Source: Sphingobacterium deserti (lineage in GTDB: Bacteria; Bacteroidota; Bacteroidia; Sphingobacteriales; Sphingobacteriaceae). Taken from it: a DNA stretch of 64,000 nucleotides. The translations under genes were made by a program, and so were the position numbers. Where the stretch lies: contig NZ_JJMU01000053.1 in the NCBI RefSeq assembly GCF_000757725.1, positions 124,001 to 188,000 on the forward strand, read 5' to 3'. Of this stretch, positions 27,041 to 37,189 are shown in pieces. Below the pieces are notes generated by a model that had not been told where the DNA came from, did not search any database, and saw only the letters and a list, made by a program, of their open reading frames with translations. The first letter of the stretch is position 1. The number at the start of each line of letters is the position of its first letter.

Positions 27041-27925
27041 ATGAGTTTACAGATAACCGGATTAACGAAGACATACAAGAATGGCGTTAAGGCGCTGGAT
27101 AACATTAACCTCGAGATAGGCAAGGGAATGTTCGGACTATTGGGACCCAATGGCGCTGGAAAATCGTCCTTGATGCGTACCATCGCGACCTTACAACAGC
27201 CAGATAGCGGCAGTATTATATTTCGGGATATTGACATCTTAAAAGATAAGATGAGCTTGCGCAAGGTGCTTGGGTACTTACCACAGGAGTTCGGCGTGTA
27301 TCCCAATATATCGGCGCAGGAACTGCTCGATTACTTTGCCCAGCTCAAAGGAATTACAAGTAAGCTAGACCGGAAAAAAATTATTCAGGAAGTGCTTGAA
27401 ATCACCAATCTATTTGATGTACGGGATAAAAGTGTGAGCGGTTATTCCGGCGGAATGAAGCAACGTTTTGGTATTGCGCAATTATTGCTCAATCGGCCAC
27501 AGTTGATTATTGTCGACGAACCAACAGCTGGATTGGATCCGGCGGAGCGACAACGTTTCCTCAACGTATTGCGTGAGACTGGTACGGACAATACAGTGCT
27601 TTTCTCCACCCACATTGTGGATGATGTACGTGAGCTGTGCCATGAGCTGGCCATATTAAATGGGGGCAAAGTGTTGTATCGTGGTACCGCGCAGCATGGC
27701 GAAGATAGCCTTGCTGGCAAAATCTGGACAAAAACCATAGCACGTGGAGACTTCGAAGTGGAAAGCAAGCTGTACAATATCATTTCATCCAATTATAACC
27801 CTGATAATTCTTTAAATATCCGGATGTATAGCGAGCAGCGTCCAGATGAATCCGTGCGCGAAGTGAAGCCAATATTAGAAGATGTATATTTTGTAAACCT
27901 GAAGAAAGAAGCGCAGCATGTTTAG
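27041..27925 (+). CDS. ABC transporter ATP-binding protein
   Basis: 294 aa from ATG 27041 (MSLQITGL); an in-frame ATG at 27011 would add 10 basic residues and cannot be excluded. Seen: Walker A GPNGAGKSS, Q-loop LPQEFGVYP, signature VSGYSGGMKQR, Walker B LIIVDEPTAGLDP and the H-loop STHIVDD. It powers the permease encoded next, whose gene overlaps it by 8 bp. The C-terminal extension (about residues 230-294) may contact the permease. Divergent from the DUF4407 operon. Confidence 0.95.
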   Translation: MSLQITGLTKTYKNGVKALDNINLEIGKGMFGLLGPNGAGKSSLMRTIATLQQPDSGSIIFRDIDILKDKMSLRKVLGYLPQEFGVYPNISAQELLDYFAQLKGITSKLDRKKIIQEVLEITNLFDVRDKSVSGYSGGMKQRFGIAQLLLNRPQLIIVDEPTAGLDPAERQRFLNVLRETGTDNTVLFSTHIVDDVRELCHELAILNGGKVLYRGTAQHGEDSLAGKIWTKTIARGDFEVESKLYNIISSNYNPDNSLNIRMYSEQRPDESVREVKPILEDVYFVNLKKEAQHV

Positions 27926-30900
27926 TTCGATTTTTTTGTTTGAGCTGAAGCGGTGGATTAAGAATCCAGCGTTTTACATCTACGGTGCGCTATTTTTCGC
28001 TTTCGCGCTATTTAGCATGAGTGCTAGCCTGGGTGTGTTTGATCAGGCTACAGCTACCACCTCCAATCCGGTCTACGCAAACTCGCCACAAAGTGTGAGC
28101 GGTATGCTTAATGCTTTGTCTATTTTCGTATACTTTGTGCTTCCCACGATCGTCGGCGGCTCGATCTACCGGGATTTTAGATACAATGTACATCATGTCC
28201 TTTTTTCGTATTCACTGGATAAGGCGTCTTACCTTTCTGCGAAATTCCTGAGCTCACTCTGCGTCACGATTCTTATTGTCTGCACGACGACCTTCGGTTT
28301 TCTGGGTGCGCAGTTTCTGCCCAATGTCAACCCCGATCTATTGGGGCCTAACCACCTTTGGTCTTATCTGCAGGCTTATTTTTATTTTGTTATTCCCAAT
28401 TTGATCCTATTCGGAGCCATTGTTTTTGCGCTCGTTACATATACGCGCAATATCTACATCGGCTTTATTTTTATCATTTTCCTATTCGTACTTGATGCTT
28501 TTCTGGGCCAGCTGCGAAGCAATATGGACAATGAGTTTTTAGCATCATTAATCGATCCATTTGGTTTTGAAGCTATGCGTTTCGAAACGAAATATTGGAC
28601 GGTGGACGAGCAAAACTTTCGAAATATTCCTTTTAAGGGAGCCGTTTTATACAATCGTCTTATTTGGTTAGGGTTGGGGCTGTTCGTCCTTGCGATGGTT
28701 TACCTGAATTTTAACTTCTCGCAGTCGGGTGTACAAATAGGGAAAACAAAGCCAGGTAAACGCGTGACCAAAAATAATTTCGGTAGCATTATGCGCGTCG
28801 ACTTACCTAAGGTGAATCTCGATTTCTCCTTCTTATCCTACCTTAAGACTGCCTGGCGTCTATCGCATTACGATTTTCGGTATATTGTGCGGAACTGGAT
28901 ATTCATTATCATGATGATCTTCGCGATATTGCTCGTTGCTTTTATGGCATCTTCGGCGGGGCAGCTCTACGGAACGGAGACCTATCCCGTCACCTGGAAG
29001 ATGCTTAAAGACACCAGCAGCATTTACAGTTTCTTCCTGACCTTGATCATCTACCTCTTTTCCGGGCTATTGGTGCAGCGTGCTAGCCTGGCGAATATGC
29101 ACCTGGTCGTGGATGCAACGGCGGTGCCTAACTGGACGTTGTTCCTCTCCAAATTTATTGCCATGATCAAGATTGCGTGCTTGGTGCAGCTAATTAGTAT
29201 GTTGACCGGGATTGGCTATCAGCTAGCACAAGGTTATTTCAATTTGGAACTAGGGCATTATATCTATGAGCTTTTCGTGCTCGACTTCCTGAATTACATC
29301 ATCCTTATTCTATTTGCGCTCTTTATTCATTCGTTCTTCAAAAATTACTACGTTGGTTTTTTTGTAGCCTTAGTTCTCGTGATCGCCGTTCCCCTTTTGA
29401 GCAAAGTGGGCATCGAGCAAGATGTTTTTAAATTTAATCAGGGGCCTAGTTATAGTTTTTCGGATATGAACGGCTACGGTGATGTACGGCATTACATCTG
29501 GTACAAGGTTTATTGGCTACTCTTTGTGCTGTTCCTTAGTGGTATTACGTTGCTGTTTTGGCGGCGAGGCATTATCTCCGATGTGAAAGACCGTCTGCGT
29601 ACAGCTAAAACGCGGTTGACGACCGCTATTTATATCCCGAGTGCTGTGGCTTTAATTGCTTTCGCTGTATTGGGTTTTGCCATCTACAGGCAAAATAACG
29701 TTGTTGAACGCTATGTATCCGCCAAAGAAAAAGAGCAGGAACAGGTAGACTACGAGAAGAAATATAAGATCTACGATGGGCGTCCGCAGCCACGTATTGT
29801 GGGGGTAAAGGTAAACTTGGATATTTATGCGGCAGACCGTAATTTCTTGGCGCAGGTCAATTATGTATTGAAGAACAAAACGGATGTACAGATCGATTCT
29901 ATCTTTATCAACTATAATGATATGGTGGATTCTGTGCACATCGGCGGGGCAAAACGCGTGCTGAAAGACAGCCTAGCTGGTTTCGATATTTATGCTTTAC
30001 ATGCACCTTTGTTGCCCGGAGATAGCATTGCGATGTTTGCTCAAGTGAAAAACATGCCGAATAACTTTTTATATGATCGGTCACCAATTTTAAGTAACGG
30101 CACGTTTATCAATAATGGCTATTTTCCGAACATCGGTTATCAAGATCGCGTTGAGCTGGTCGACAATGATGTGCGGAAGAAATATGGCCTTCCTAATCGC
30201 GACAGGATGGCCGAGCCGACTGATAGTAGGGCGCGGCAGAATACCTATATCGCAAATGATTCCGATTGGATTCGATTTGAAGCCACCTTGAGTACAGACG
30301 CTGACCAAACTGCGATTGCGCCGGGTATATTGCAAAGAGAATGGGAAGACAAGGGGCGTCGCTACTTTCATTACAAGATGGATCAGAAAATGCTAAATTT
30401 CTATTCGTTTATTTCTGCGCGGTATGCGGTCAAGAAAGAGCGTTGGCAAAATATCAATCTAGAGATTTATTACCACGATGGGCATACCTATAATCTTGAT
30501 CGCATGATGGCTTCCATGAAGAAATCGCTGGATTACTATGGCCGTTCGTTTAGTCCCTACCAGTTTACCCAAATGCGTGTTATTGAGTTCCCGGTTACGC
30601 ACGGCACGTTCGCGCAGGCTTTTGCAAATACAGTGCCTTTTTCAGAAGGCATTGGCTTCATTGCCAAAGTGGATGACGAGAACCCAGATGCGGTGGACTA
30701 TCCATACAACGTGATCTCGCATGAGCTCGCGCACCAGTGGTGGGCGCATCAAGTGATCGGTGCAAATGTGAAAGGCTCTACCATGCTTTCTGAATCGATG
30801 GCGGAATACAGCTCCCTTAAAGTGTTAGAAAAAACCTATGGCCACACCCAGATGCGCAAGTTTCTCAAAGAGTCGTTGGATAGCTATTTAAAGGGCCGGG

Positions 30901-31559
30901 GCGGCGAGCAGTTTAAGGAAAATCCGCTGATACGAAATGAAAATCAGCAATATATACATTACAACAAAGGGGCTGTGGTTATGTACGCCATGAGCGACTT
31001 TATGGGTGAGACGGCGTTCAATAACTTTCTAAAAGAATATGTTGGCCGTGTTGCTTTTCAAGAAGCACCATACACCAACTCCTTAGAATTTGTATCCCTG
31101 CTTAAACAGCATACGCCAGATTCGTTGCAATACCTAATTAAAGATATGTACGAGACAATTACACTCTATGATAATGATGTGCAGGAGGCCTCTTACAAGA
31201 AATTGGCCGACGGCAAGTATCAGGTGGATATCAGGTTCAAAGTGCAAAAATATAGAACCAATGAAAAGGGTAAGCGCACCTATGCAAACGAGCAAGGACA
31301 ATTGCTTAAGGAAAAAGTAGCGGGTAAAGAAATATCCTCGCTGCCGCTTCAGGATTATGTGGAGATTGGCGTATTCGGGAAGCGCAAAAAGCAAGGAGCA
31401 CACGAGGTCGATCATGAGCTCTATCTTGCCAAACATAAAGTGTCTAATGTCGATAATAAAGTTTCCATCATCGTGTCCGAGATACCTACTGAGGTAGGTG
31501 TGGATCCGTATAATAAGTTGATTGATACAAATTCTGACGATAATAGGAAGAGTCTATAA
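27918..31559 (+). CDS. ABC-2 permease fused to M1-family aminopeptidase
   Basis: 1213 aa. Residues 1-600 contain two sets of membrane helices of the ABC-2 type; residues about 630-1200 are a gluzincin peptidase domain. The zinc site is H935-E936-L-A-H939, and the third ligand Glu (in LSESMAEY) follows after 19 residues, one more than in classical M1 enzymes; the extra residue seems normal for this fusion family. The peptidase faces the periplasm if the topology is even. Such fusions are common in Bacteroidota but their transported substrate is unknown; peptide export or processing during export is a guess. It is translationally coupled to the ATPase. Confidence 0.92.
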   Translation: MFSSIFLFELKRWIKNPAFYIYGALFFAFALFSMSASLGVFDQATATTSNPVYANSPQSVSGMLNALSIFVYFVLPTIVGGSIYRDFRYNVHHVLFSYSLDKASYLSAKFLSSLCVTILIVCTTTFGFLGAQFLPNVNPDLLGPNHLWSYLQAYFYFVIPNLILFGAIVFALVTYTRNIYIGFIFIIFLFVLDAFLGQLRSNMDNEFLASLIDPFGFEAMRFETKYWTVDEQNFRNIPFKGAVLYNRLIWLGLGLFVLAMVYLNFNFSQSGVQIGKTKPGKRVTKNNFGSIMRVDLPKVNLDFSFLSYLKTAWRLSHYDFRYIVRNWIFIIMMIFAILLVAFMASSAGQLYGTETYPVTWKMLKDTSSIYSFFLTLIIYLFSGLLVQRASLANMHLVVDATAVPNWTLFLSKFIAMIKIACLVQLISMLTGIGYQLAQGYFNLELGHYIYELFVLDFLNYIILILFALFIHSFFKNYYVGFFVALVLVIAVPLLSKVGIEQDVFKFNQGPSYSFSDMNGYGDVRHYIWYKVYWLLFVLFLSGITLLFWRRGIISDVKDRLRTAKTRLTTAIYIPSAVALIAFAVLGFAIYRQNNVVERYVSAKEKEQEQVDYEKKYKIYDGRPQPRIVGVKVNLDIYAADRNFLAQVNYVLKNKTDVQIDSIFINYNDMVDSVHIGGAKRVLKDSLAGFDIYALHAPLLPGDSIAMFAQVKNMPNNFLYDRSPILSNGTFINNGYFPNIGYQDRVELVDNDVRKKYGLPNRDRMAEPTDSRARQNTYIANDSDWIRFEATLSTDADQTAIAPGILQREWEDKGRRYFHYKMDQKMLNFYSFISARYAVKKERWQNINLEIYYHDGHTYNLDRMMASMKKSLDYYGRSFSPYQFTQMRVIEFPVTHGTFAQAFANTVPFSEGIGFIAKVDDENPDAVDYPYNVISHELAHQWWAHQVIGANVKGSTMLSESMAEYSSLKVLEKTYGHTQMRKFLKESLDSYLKGRGGEQFKENPLIRNENQQYIHYNKGAVVMYAMSDFMGETAFNNFLKEYVGRVAFQEAPYTNSLEFVSLLKQHTPDSLQYLIKDMYETITLYDNDVQEASYKKLADGKYQVDIRFKVQKYRTNEKGKRTYANEQGQLLKEKVAGKEISSLPLQDYVEIGVFGKRKKQGAHEVDHELYLAKHKVSNVDNKVSIIVSEIPTEVGVDPYNKLIDTNSDDNRKSL

Positions 31560-31595
31560 CAAAGAAAGCGGAGCTTAAGCTCCGCTTTCTTTGTT
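31558..31595. terminator. perfect palindromic bidirectional terminator
   Basis: A 38-bp perfect palindrome (arm AACAAAGAAAGCGGAGC, centre TTAA) that overlaps the stop codon region of the permease-peptidase gene on one side and touches the stop of the convergent receptor gene on the other. Confidence 0.8.
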
Positions 31596-33438
31596 AACGT
31601 TTTGTCCATTGATACCTAAGCCCTAACGTATACCACCTTCCGGGCATGGGGACGGCACCGCTTTCGAGGTACGTCACATCAAATATATTCTGCGCATCTG
31701 CATAAACCGAAACAAAAGGAAAATTATAAGCTAGGCGTAAGTCAGAAAGAAAATAAGAGTCGTCCGAGACGCGCTGGTTAAAGCGATTTGCTACGGATGC
31801 ATTCCATTTCTGGTGCGAGGCTGCTACAACAAGTTTTGCTTGATGTTTAAGGTTCTCGAGGCGGTAGCGGGAGATTGCGTTATTCTGCGAGCGAAACGTT
31901 GGATCTAGGTAATTGTAACCTACATTCACTCTGAATTTTAACGTGGAACTAGACGGTATTTGATAGTCCACATTTGTGTTTAATCCACGTACCGTGTTTT
32001 CACCGAGATTTTCTGCTTGATAGGCCCCCCCTTCTGGATTGTAACGTACCCAATCTACGAAGTTGTTGATCTTGCGGTAAAAATATCCAGCGTGCGCGAT
32101 AATTTGGTCGTTCGCAAATTTTACAGCACCCTCAGCCTGCCAGGCGTCTTCCGGACGTAGCGCACTATTTCCAGTGCTTGTCGGTTGTTTTATATAGAGG
32201 TCGGTAAACGTGGGGATTCGTTGGCTCGACCCCGCATTTAAAACTACTTTCCAGTGGGCGTCGAGCTTGTAACCAAAATCAAAACCGGGGTACACCTGCC
32301 ATCCATATTGCGTATTGTAATTTACATAAGCCCCTACATTGAGGATAATGTTTTTCAAGTTTTCCGTTCTGAACTCCGCGTAGGCGCCATGGTTGTTTCT
32401 GTCATGATTACCCATATTATTGCTGTTGATGCGCTCCATGCGGGATTCCAGTCCGAAGCCAAAGTCGCCGACTAGCGTGCTGTAGCGGCTATTAAGTTCT
32501 GCTGAAAAGCTGTTGTTGTAATGCTTACTTACCGCGCTAGGCGTATAGGCATAAAAATCTTCATTGTAGCGGTTGCTTATGCGCGGGCTTAGGTAAAACC
32601 GATCGCTTAGCTGATGCTTTGAGCTCACGCTTGCAAAGACGGTTTCCACGGTTTCATGTGCGTCGCGATCGCCGGGCGCTGCATAGTAAGCATTTGCGCC
32701 GAAGTCATTATAGATATAGCTCCCCAACCATTCCACTTGGTTCACGGCATCGATTTTTGCCTTTCCTTGATAAAATACCTTTTGATTGTCTGATGCGGTG
32801 TTATACCGTTGCCCGTTGGATTTGTCTTTGCTGTAAAAGAGTTGATGCTGATGCCTTTCTTTAAAAAGGCTAGCGCCAAGCTGTGTTCCGGCCACATAGT
32901 ATATGCCAGGTTTCTGTTCCTCATCCCTGTTTTTAAACGAGCTCCCCGTGTATACATTTGCCTGTATAGCGGTATTTTCTATTGCTTTGGTGATGATGTT
33001 TACCGCACCCGTAAGTGCATTAACGCCATAAATGCGCGCTGCAGCGCCACGCAGCACTTCGATGCGTTCGATGGCATCTAGTGGGATCGGTAGGTTTAAA
33101 CTATGGTGACCCGTTTGCGGATCAGACACCTTTGCGCCATTAAGCAGCACCAAGGTTTGGTCGAAACTGCCACCGTCAATACTGATGTCTGCCTGTGTGC
33201 CGAAGGGTCCACGCTGACGGAGGTCTACACCGTTTAAAAGGCCAAGCACTTCGTTCAAGCTTCGTGCCGGCAGCTGACGGATTTGCTCCGCCGTTAGTAT
33301 TTCTACATTCCTATTGTCTTTGTTAAATGGAATCTGCAACCTGTTTTGGTTGATAATGACTTCCCGGATATTGGTGGTATCCTGTCCAGTGGCCAATAGC
33401 GGAGCAAAAGCCAATAAAGGTATCGCGTATTTTAACAT
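31594..33438 (-). CDS. TonB-dependent receptor, BtuB-like
   Basis: 614 aa. Signal peptide MLKYAIPLLAFAPLLATGQ, then a TonB-box-like start (NIREVIINQNR), a plug domain (LNEVLGLLNGVDLRQRGPFG; IDGGSFDQTLVLLNG; RIEVLRGAAARIYG; TGAVNIITK) and a barrel ending in WYTLGLRYQW. The short plug without a CarboxypepD_reg domain is typical of vitamin B12/metal-chelate receptors. No cobalamin riboswitch is present in the 50 bp before it, so cobalamin is not supported. It follows the S1/P1-type gene on the same strand. Confidence 0.9.
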   Translation of the reverse strand: MLKYAIPLLAFAPLLATGQDTTNIREVIINQNRLQIPFNKDNRNVEILTAEQIRQLPARSLNEVLGLLNGVDLRQRGPFGTQADISIDGGSFDQTLVLLNGAKVSDPQTGHHSLNLPIPLDAIERIEVLRGAAARIYGVNALTGAVNIITKAIENTAIQANVYTGSSFKNRDEEQKPGIYYVAGTQLGASLFKERHQHQLFYSKDKSNGQRYNTASDNQKVFYQGKAKIDAVNQVEWLGSYIYNDFGANAYYAAPGDRDAHETVETVFASVSSKHQLSDRFYLSPRISNRYNEDFYAYTPSAVSKHYNNSFSAELNSRYSTLVGDFGFGLESRMERINSNNMGNHDRNNHGAYAEFRTENLKNIILNVGAYVNYNTQYGWQVYPGFDFGYKLDAHWKVVLNAGSSQRIPTFTDLYIKQPTSTGNSALRPEDAWQAEGAVKFANDQIIAHAGYFYRKINNFVDWVRYNPEGGAYQAENLGENTVRGLNTNVDYQIPSSSTLKFRVNVGYNYLDPTFRSQNNAISRYRLENLKHQAKLVVAASHQKWNASVANRFNQRVSDDSYFLSDLRLAYNFPFVSVYADAQNIFDVTYLESGAVPMPGRWYTLGLRYQWTKR

Positions 33439-33488
33439 GCGTTATCTAGTAAAGCGGCAAAAGTAATCATTTAATACAATAAAAACAT

Positions 33489-34427
33489 TTAGTGCCATTC
33501 CTCCCGACCTATTATTTTGCCGTTTGCTTTTGGCTCCTCATTATCGGGCTTCGCCTCCTGTTTTAGATTTAATTCGGGTTGCCCGGCGTCTACCCAGGCA
33601 GAGAGCCAGTAGCAACCTACACGCCATATGGATTTGCGCATGCGGCTTTCTACCATACCGTTCATGCGGTCATGGTATGCTTTTGTGTAGGCATCAGAAT
33701 AGCTCCATATCAGGGTATTGTTACGTGTAATATAGCTTCGTTGCCGGTGTTTGGGAAATTCCTTGGACAACTCTTTTTCGATCTTTAGCACATCCTTTAC
33801 CAAGGCGTGGCTTTCCCTGATAATCGCCCATGCGGTGTCGAGGGAACTGTCGATGTATACCGCTTTACCAACGAGAAGATTATAGTCTCGCGCAAACATT
33901 TCGGGAATGCGACTTTCCCAAAAGGCATGGATACCAATCTGCCCAGAATACTGCCCGTTATAGTTATTGGTTGTGTGCAAGGGCACATGAGCATCTCCAA
34001 TATAGTGGCCTATATCGGCGGAATACCGAATAATAGCCTGCACATCCTTTTTTGTGAAAGCTGTAACAAGCTTCTGATAGGTGAAATGGATTTGCCAGGG
34101 GATAATGCCCTGCGCCAGGAGCGTTCTTTCCTGATATTTTTCTTTGGCTGCTGACCAATGGATTGGAATAGAGTCTATAACACCGGCATCGTAGTCGTCA
34201 ATATCAATGAAATGTCGGGGTGATTCCGCGGAATCAATGTAGCAGCGTTTGTCGGGGTCTACCGCCTTTTCGGTGATCAGATCGATATGTTTTTTGTAAA
34301 AAGGCGCTAGCTTAGCAGGCAACGTAAAAACAGCGCGCTGGTTTATGTGTTTGTGCGCAAAGAATCCCCAAGAGCAACAAAGCAACGCCAATGGGACACC
34401 TATACAGATGAGCATCTTCTTTTTCAT
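33489..34427 (-). CDS. zinc-dependent phospholipase C / S1-P1 nuclease-like secreted protein
   Basis: 312 aa from ATG 34427 (MKKKMLICIGV), which starts the signal peptide; the frame continues 7 codons upstream. After cleavage the Trp of CSWGFFAHKHIN may be a zinc ligand, as in the P1 nuclease/PLC fold. Further ligands: HFIDIDDYD, the core GHYIGDAHVPLH and HAFWES. The set fits a trinuclear zinc site. Bacteroidota members are usually annotated as zinc-dependent PLC family; phosphate scavenging is an inference. It precedes the receptor gene by 50 bp and is probably in one operon with it. Confidence 0.85.
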   Translation of the reverse strand: MKKKMLICIGVPLALLCCSWGFFAHKHINQRAVFTLPAKLAPFYKKHIDLITEKAVDPDKRCYIDSAESPRHFIDIDDYDAGVIDSIPIHWSAAKEKYQERTLLAQGIIPWQIHFTYQKLVTAFTKKDVQAIIRYSADIGHYIGDAHVPLHTTNNYNGQYSGQIGIHAFWESRIPEMFARDYNLLVGKAVYIDSSLDTAWAIIRESHALVKDVLKIEKELSKEFPKHRQRSYITRNNTLIWSYSDAYTKAYHDRMNGMVESRMRKSIWRVGCYWLSAWVDAGQPELNLKQEAKPDNEEPKANGKIIGREEWH

Positions 34428-34540
34428 AATTGGTGAGCATAAATTCATATAAAGTTAACAAAAAATCAACCTCTTTAAATATATTAATACAGTAGTTTTT
34501 TCGATAAAATTTGTACTTTGGGTTCGGAAAAAATGCAGAT

Positions 34541-35527
34541 ATGAAAATACTATATGCTGTCCAAGGTACAGGAAATGGGCATTTATGCCGAGCGCTCGAT
34601 ATTATCCCTATTTTGCAAGATCTGGGAGAAGTAGATGTGCTGGTAAGTGGAATCCAAGCTGATATTCAGTTGCCGTTTCCTGTGAAATATCGTTTACATG
34701 GGTTAAGCTTTATATTCGGTAAATCTGGTGGCGTGGATCTTTGGCGCACTTTTCTAAGTTCGACCGTACGGAAATTTGTTCAGGAAATAAATACGTTGCC
34801 GGTGGAGCAGTATGATTTGGTGATCAATGATTTCGAGCCTATCTCTGCATGGGCATGTCAAACGCGGGATGTTCCCTGTATCGGTTTGAGCCACCAAATT
34901 GGCGCGCTTGATGCAGCAAGTCCGAAGCCTGATGAAAAAGATATGCTCGGTAAATTTATTCTTAAAAATTATGCGCCCGCAAGTATATCGTATGGCTTTC
35001 ATTTTAAGGCCTACAGCAAAAATATTTTCACGCCCGTTATCCGGCAGTCGATCCGCGAGTTAGAACCAAAAGATTTGGGGCACTATACAGTTTATCTACC
35101 GGCTTATGATGATGCACATTTGCTGAAAAACCTTTCGAAGTTTTCTGATGTGCAGTGGGATGTTTATTCCAAGCACAATAAGAAGAAATTTTCGCTTAAG
35201 AACGTAACGATAAACCCTATACAGAGCGATAGTTTTATCCAAAGTATGGCAAATTCGTCTGGCGTATTGTGTGGTGCGGGGTTTGAAACGCCTGCCGAGG
35301 CGCTTTATCTCAACAAGAAGTTGCTGGTCGTGCCGATGAAAAACCAATACGAGCAACATCTTAATGCAGCAGCGCTCGAGCAAATGGGAGTTCCGGTGAT
35401 CAACAGTTTGAAGCGGAAGTACGACTTTGCCATCGAGGCTTGGTTAAATGGCAAGAATAAAGTAAAGGTAGATTATCCCGATGTTACACGGGAAATCGTG
35501 ACCAATATCATAGAAAAACACAAGTAA
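34541..35527 (+). CDS. glycosyltransferase-family protein (MurG/GT28-like)
   Basis: 328 aa from ATG 34541 (MKILYAVQGTGNGHLCRA); ten upstream in-frame codons are ignored because the conserved fold begins here. A Rossmann-like N-terminal half (GNGHLCRALDII; VLVSGIQAD; YDLVINDFEPIS) is followed by a second domain with a GT-B acceptor/donor pattern (SSGVLCGAGFETPAEALYLNKK, PMKNQYEQHLNA), typical of nucleotide-sugar transferases of the Glyco_trans_1_3 type. The sugar and acceptor are unknown. Ten base pairs separate it from the FKBP gene, so it leads a short operon. Confidence 0.85.
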   Translation: MKILYAVQGTGNGHLCRALDIIPILQDLGEVDVLVSGIQADIQLPFPVKYRLHGLSFIFGKSGGVDLWRTFLSSTVRKFVQEINTLPVEQYDLVINDFEPISAWACQTRDVPCIGLSHQIGALDAASPKPDEKDMLGKFILKNYAPASISYGFHFKAYSKNIFTPVIRQSIRELEPKDLGHYTVYLPAYDDAHLLKNLSKFSDVQWDVYSKHNKKKFSLKNVTINPIQSDSFIQSMANSSGVLCGAGFETPAEALYLNKKLLVVPMKNQYEQHLNAAALEQMGVPVINSLKRKYDFAIEAWLNGKNKVKVDYPDVTREIVTNIIEKHK

Positions 35528-35536
35528 AAATAAAGA

Positions 35537-36217
35537 ATGAAGAAGATTGGATATTGTCTAATGGCGCTGGCCATTACGCAGGTGGTTGAAGGTAAAGCGC
35601 AGACACTGAAATCGACCAGTGATTCGGTGTCCTATGCATTAGGTATTGATGTAGGCTCGTCGCTAGCAAATAACGGTGTGGTGATACAGTCAGCGAGCTT
35701 TTTGAAAGGCCTAAATGACGGCATACAGGGAGCAAATAGATTGATTGGTCAGGAAGAAGGAATACGCATCATCAAAGCGGCATTTGCTAAGGCGGCAGAT
35801 GAGAAAGCGGCTTTGATGAAAAAAGAGGAAACTGCTTTTTTCGCTGGGCTAAAAGGCAAGGCCGGTATTAAAAGCGTGGACAGCACGCTCTATTACGAAG
35901 TGATACAGGAAGGAACTGGTGCGAAACCTACCGCTGAAGACGAGGTTACCGTACATTATAAAGGCTCCTTGGCTAATGGAAAAGTTTTCGATAGCTCTTA
36001 TGATCGTGGCGCACCGATAGACTTGGGTTTAGACCGGGTGATAAAAGGCTGGCAAGTTGGGATTCCTTTGATGACGGTGGGCTCAAAATACAAGTTCTAT
36101 ATTCCTTCCGATTTAGGCTACGGAGAGCGTGGCGCGGGAGCGGATATTCCGCCCTATAGTGCATTGGTGTTTGAGATTGAATTAATAGGGATAAAAGAAA
36201 ATAATGCAGTTAATTAA
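35537..36217 (+). CDS. FKBP-type peptidyl-prolyl cis-trans isomerase (Mip-like)
   Basis: 226 aa. Signal peptide MKKIGYCLMALAITQVVEGKAQT, a helical FKBP_N dimerisation region (residues 25-110: DSVSYALGIDVGSSLANNGV), then the FKBP domain (VTVHYKGSLANGKVFDSS, VIKGWQVGIPLMTVGSKY, PSDLGYGERGAG, IPPYSALVFEIEL). All ligand-pocket residues expected in FKBP12-type domains are visible. Acts as a periplasmic folding helper. Its end overlaps the following aldo/keto reductase start by 14 bp. Confidence 0.93.
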   Translation: MKKIGYCLMALAITQVVEGKAQTLKSTSDSVSYALGIDVGSSLANNGVVIQSASFLKGLNDGIQGANRLIGQEEGIRIIKAAFAKAADEKAALMKKEETAFFAGLKGKAGIKSVDSTLYYEVIQEGTGAKPTAEDEVTVHYKGSLANGKVFDSSYDRGAPIDLGLDRVIKGWQVGIPLMTVGSKYKFYIPSDLGYGERGAGADIPPYSALVFEIELIGIKENNAVN

Positions 36218-37106
36218 ATTAGGAAAATCTTCTTTATCGGTATCGCCCATAGGCATTGGTTGCATGTCGATGAAAGGCGGTTCTACAAAACTAAATACGG
36301 GTATTATCCAAGAAGCAGTTGCTTCAGGAATTAACTATTTCGATACCGCAGATCTATATGAGCGGGGAATGAACGAGGAGCTTGTTGGTCAGGCATTACG
36401 CAGTGTCCGTGACCAAGTCATCATAGCAACGAAAGTAGGTAACCAATGGCGTTCGGATGGGACCACTTGGGACTGGAAAGCATCAAAGCCCTATATCATT
36501 AAAGCCGTTGAAGCCTCCTTATCTCGTTTGAACAGCAGTTATATTGATCTTTATCAGCTTCATGGCGGCACGATAGAAGATCCTATCGATGAAATTATCG
36601 AAGCCTTTGAATTGCTCGTGCAGCAAGGCAAGATTCGCTATTATGGCATATCGTCCATTCGCCCAAACGTAATCAGGGCATATGCGGAGAAATCTAACAT
36701 CGTAAGCGTTATGATGCAATACAATTTGTTAGATAGGCGCCCAGAAGACGTTTTCCCTTTGTTGCGCTCTAAAGAAATTGCTGTTATCAGCCGCGGCGCA
36801 TTAACGCAAGGTCTTCTGGTTGATAAAGCAATGGATAAGTACTTGCAACTGACGTCTGGCGAAGTGGGGCATGCAAAACGCAATGTGGAAAAAGTAGCGG
36901 AGGAGTTGAAAGTCACCAAGTCGCAGGTACTGCTGGCTTATGCACTCTCGCAAGACGTGGTGGATATAGCGGCGATAGGCGTACGGACCTTGGCGCAATT
37001 GCGGGACCTGAAAGAAACGATAGCAAAGTTCCAATTGTTGTCGTCGGAAACAAGATCGGAATTAGAGCGGGGCGTGCGGAAGATTTCCTATACCGATCAT
37101 TTATAA
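36204..37106 (+). CDS. aldo/keto reductase (general stress/YghZ-type)
   Basis: 300 aa. Catalytic Asp and Tyr are in YFDTADLYERGMNE, the Lys in ATKVG, the His in YQLHGG, and cofactor contacts in GVRTLAQLRDL. The sequence differs in family from the other AKR in this window (it has LGKSSLSVSPIGIGCMSMKG at the start). Probable cytosolic NADPH-dependent carbonyl reductase of unknown substrate. The first ATG overlaps the FKBP stop region, implying translational coupling though the functions are unrelated. Confidence 0.92.
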   Translation: MQLIKLGKSSLSVSPIGIGCMSMKGGSTKLNTGIIQEAVASGINYFDTADLYERGMNEELVGQALRSVRDQVIIATKVGNQWRSDGTTWDWKASKPYIIKAVEASLSRLNSSYIDLYQLHGGTIEDPIDEIIEAFELLVQQGKIRYYGISSIRPNVIRAYAEKSNIVSVMMQYNLLDRRPEDVFPLLRSKEIAVISRGALTQGLLVDKAMDKYLQLTSGEVGHAKRNVEKVAEELKVTKSQVLLAYALSQDVVDIAAIGVRTLAQLRDLKETIAKFQLLSSETRSELERGVRKISYTDHL

Positions 37107-37189
37107 GCGCATTTCTTACCCTACATCAATGTTGACGCACGGCGTTTATTGGATCTTTGTGTAAGAAATAAAAACGAAAGGTTTTACTT

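Noticed and set aside
33439..33488. Cobalamin riboswitch before the BtuB-like receptor
   Set aside because: Only 50 bp separate the receptor from the upstream gene, far too short for the element, and the region before that operon has no similar fold visible.
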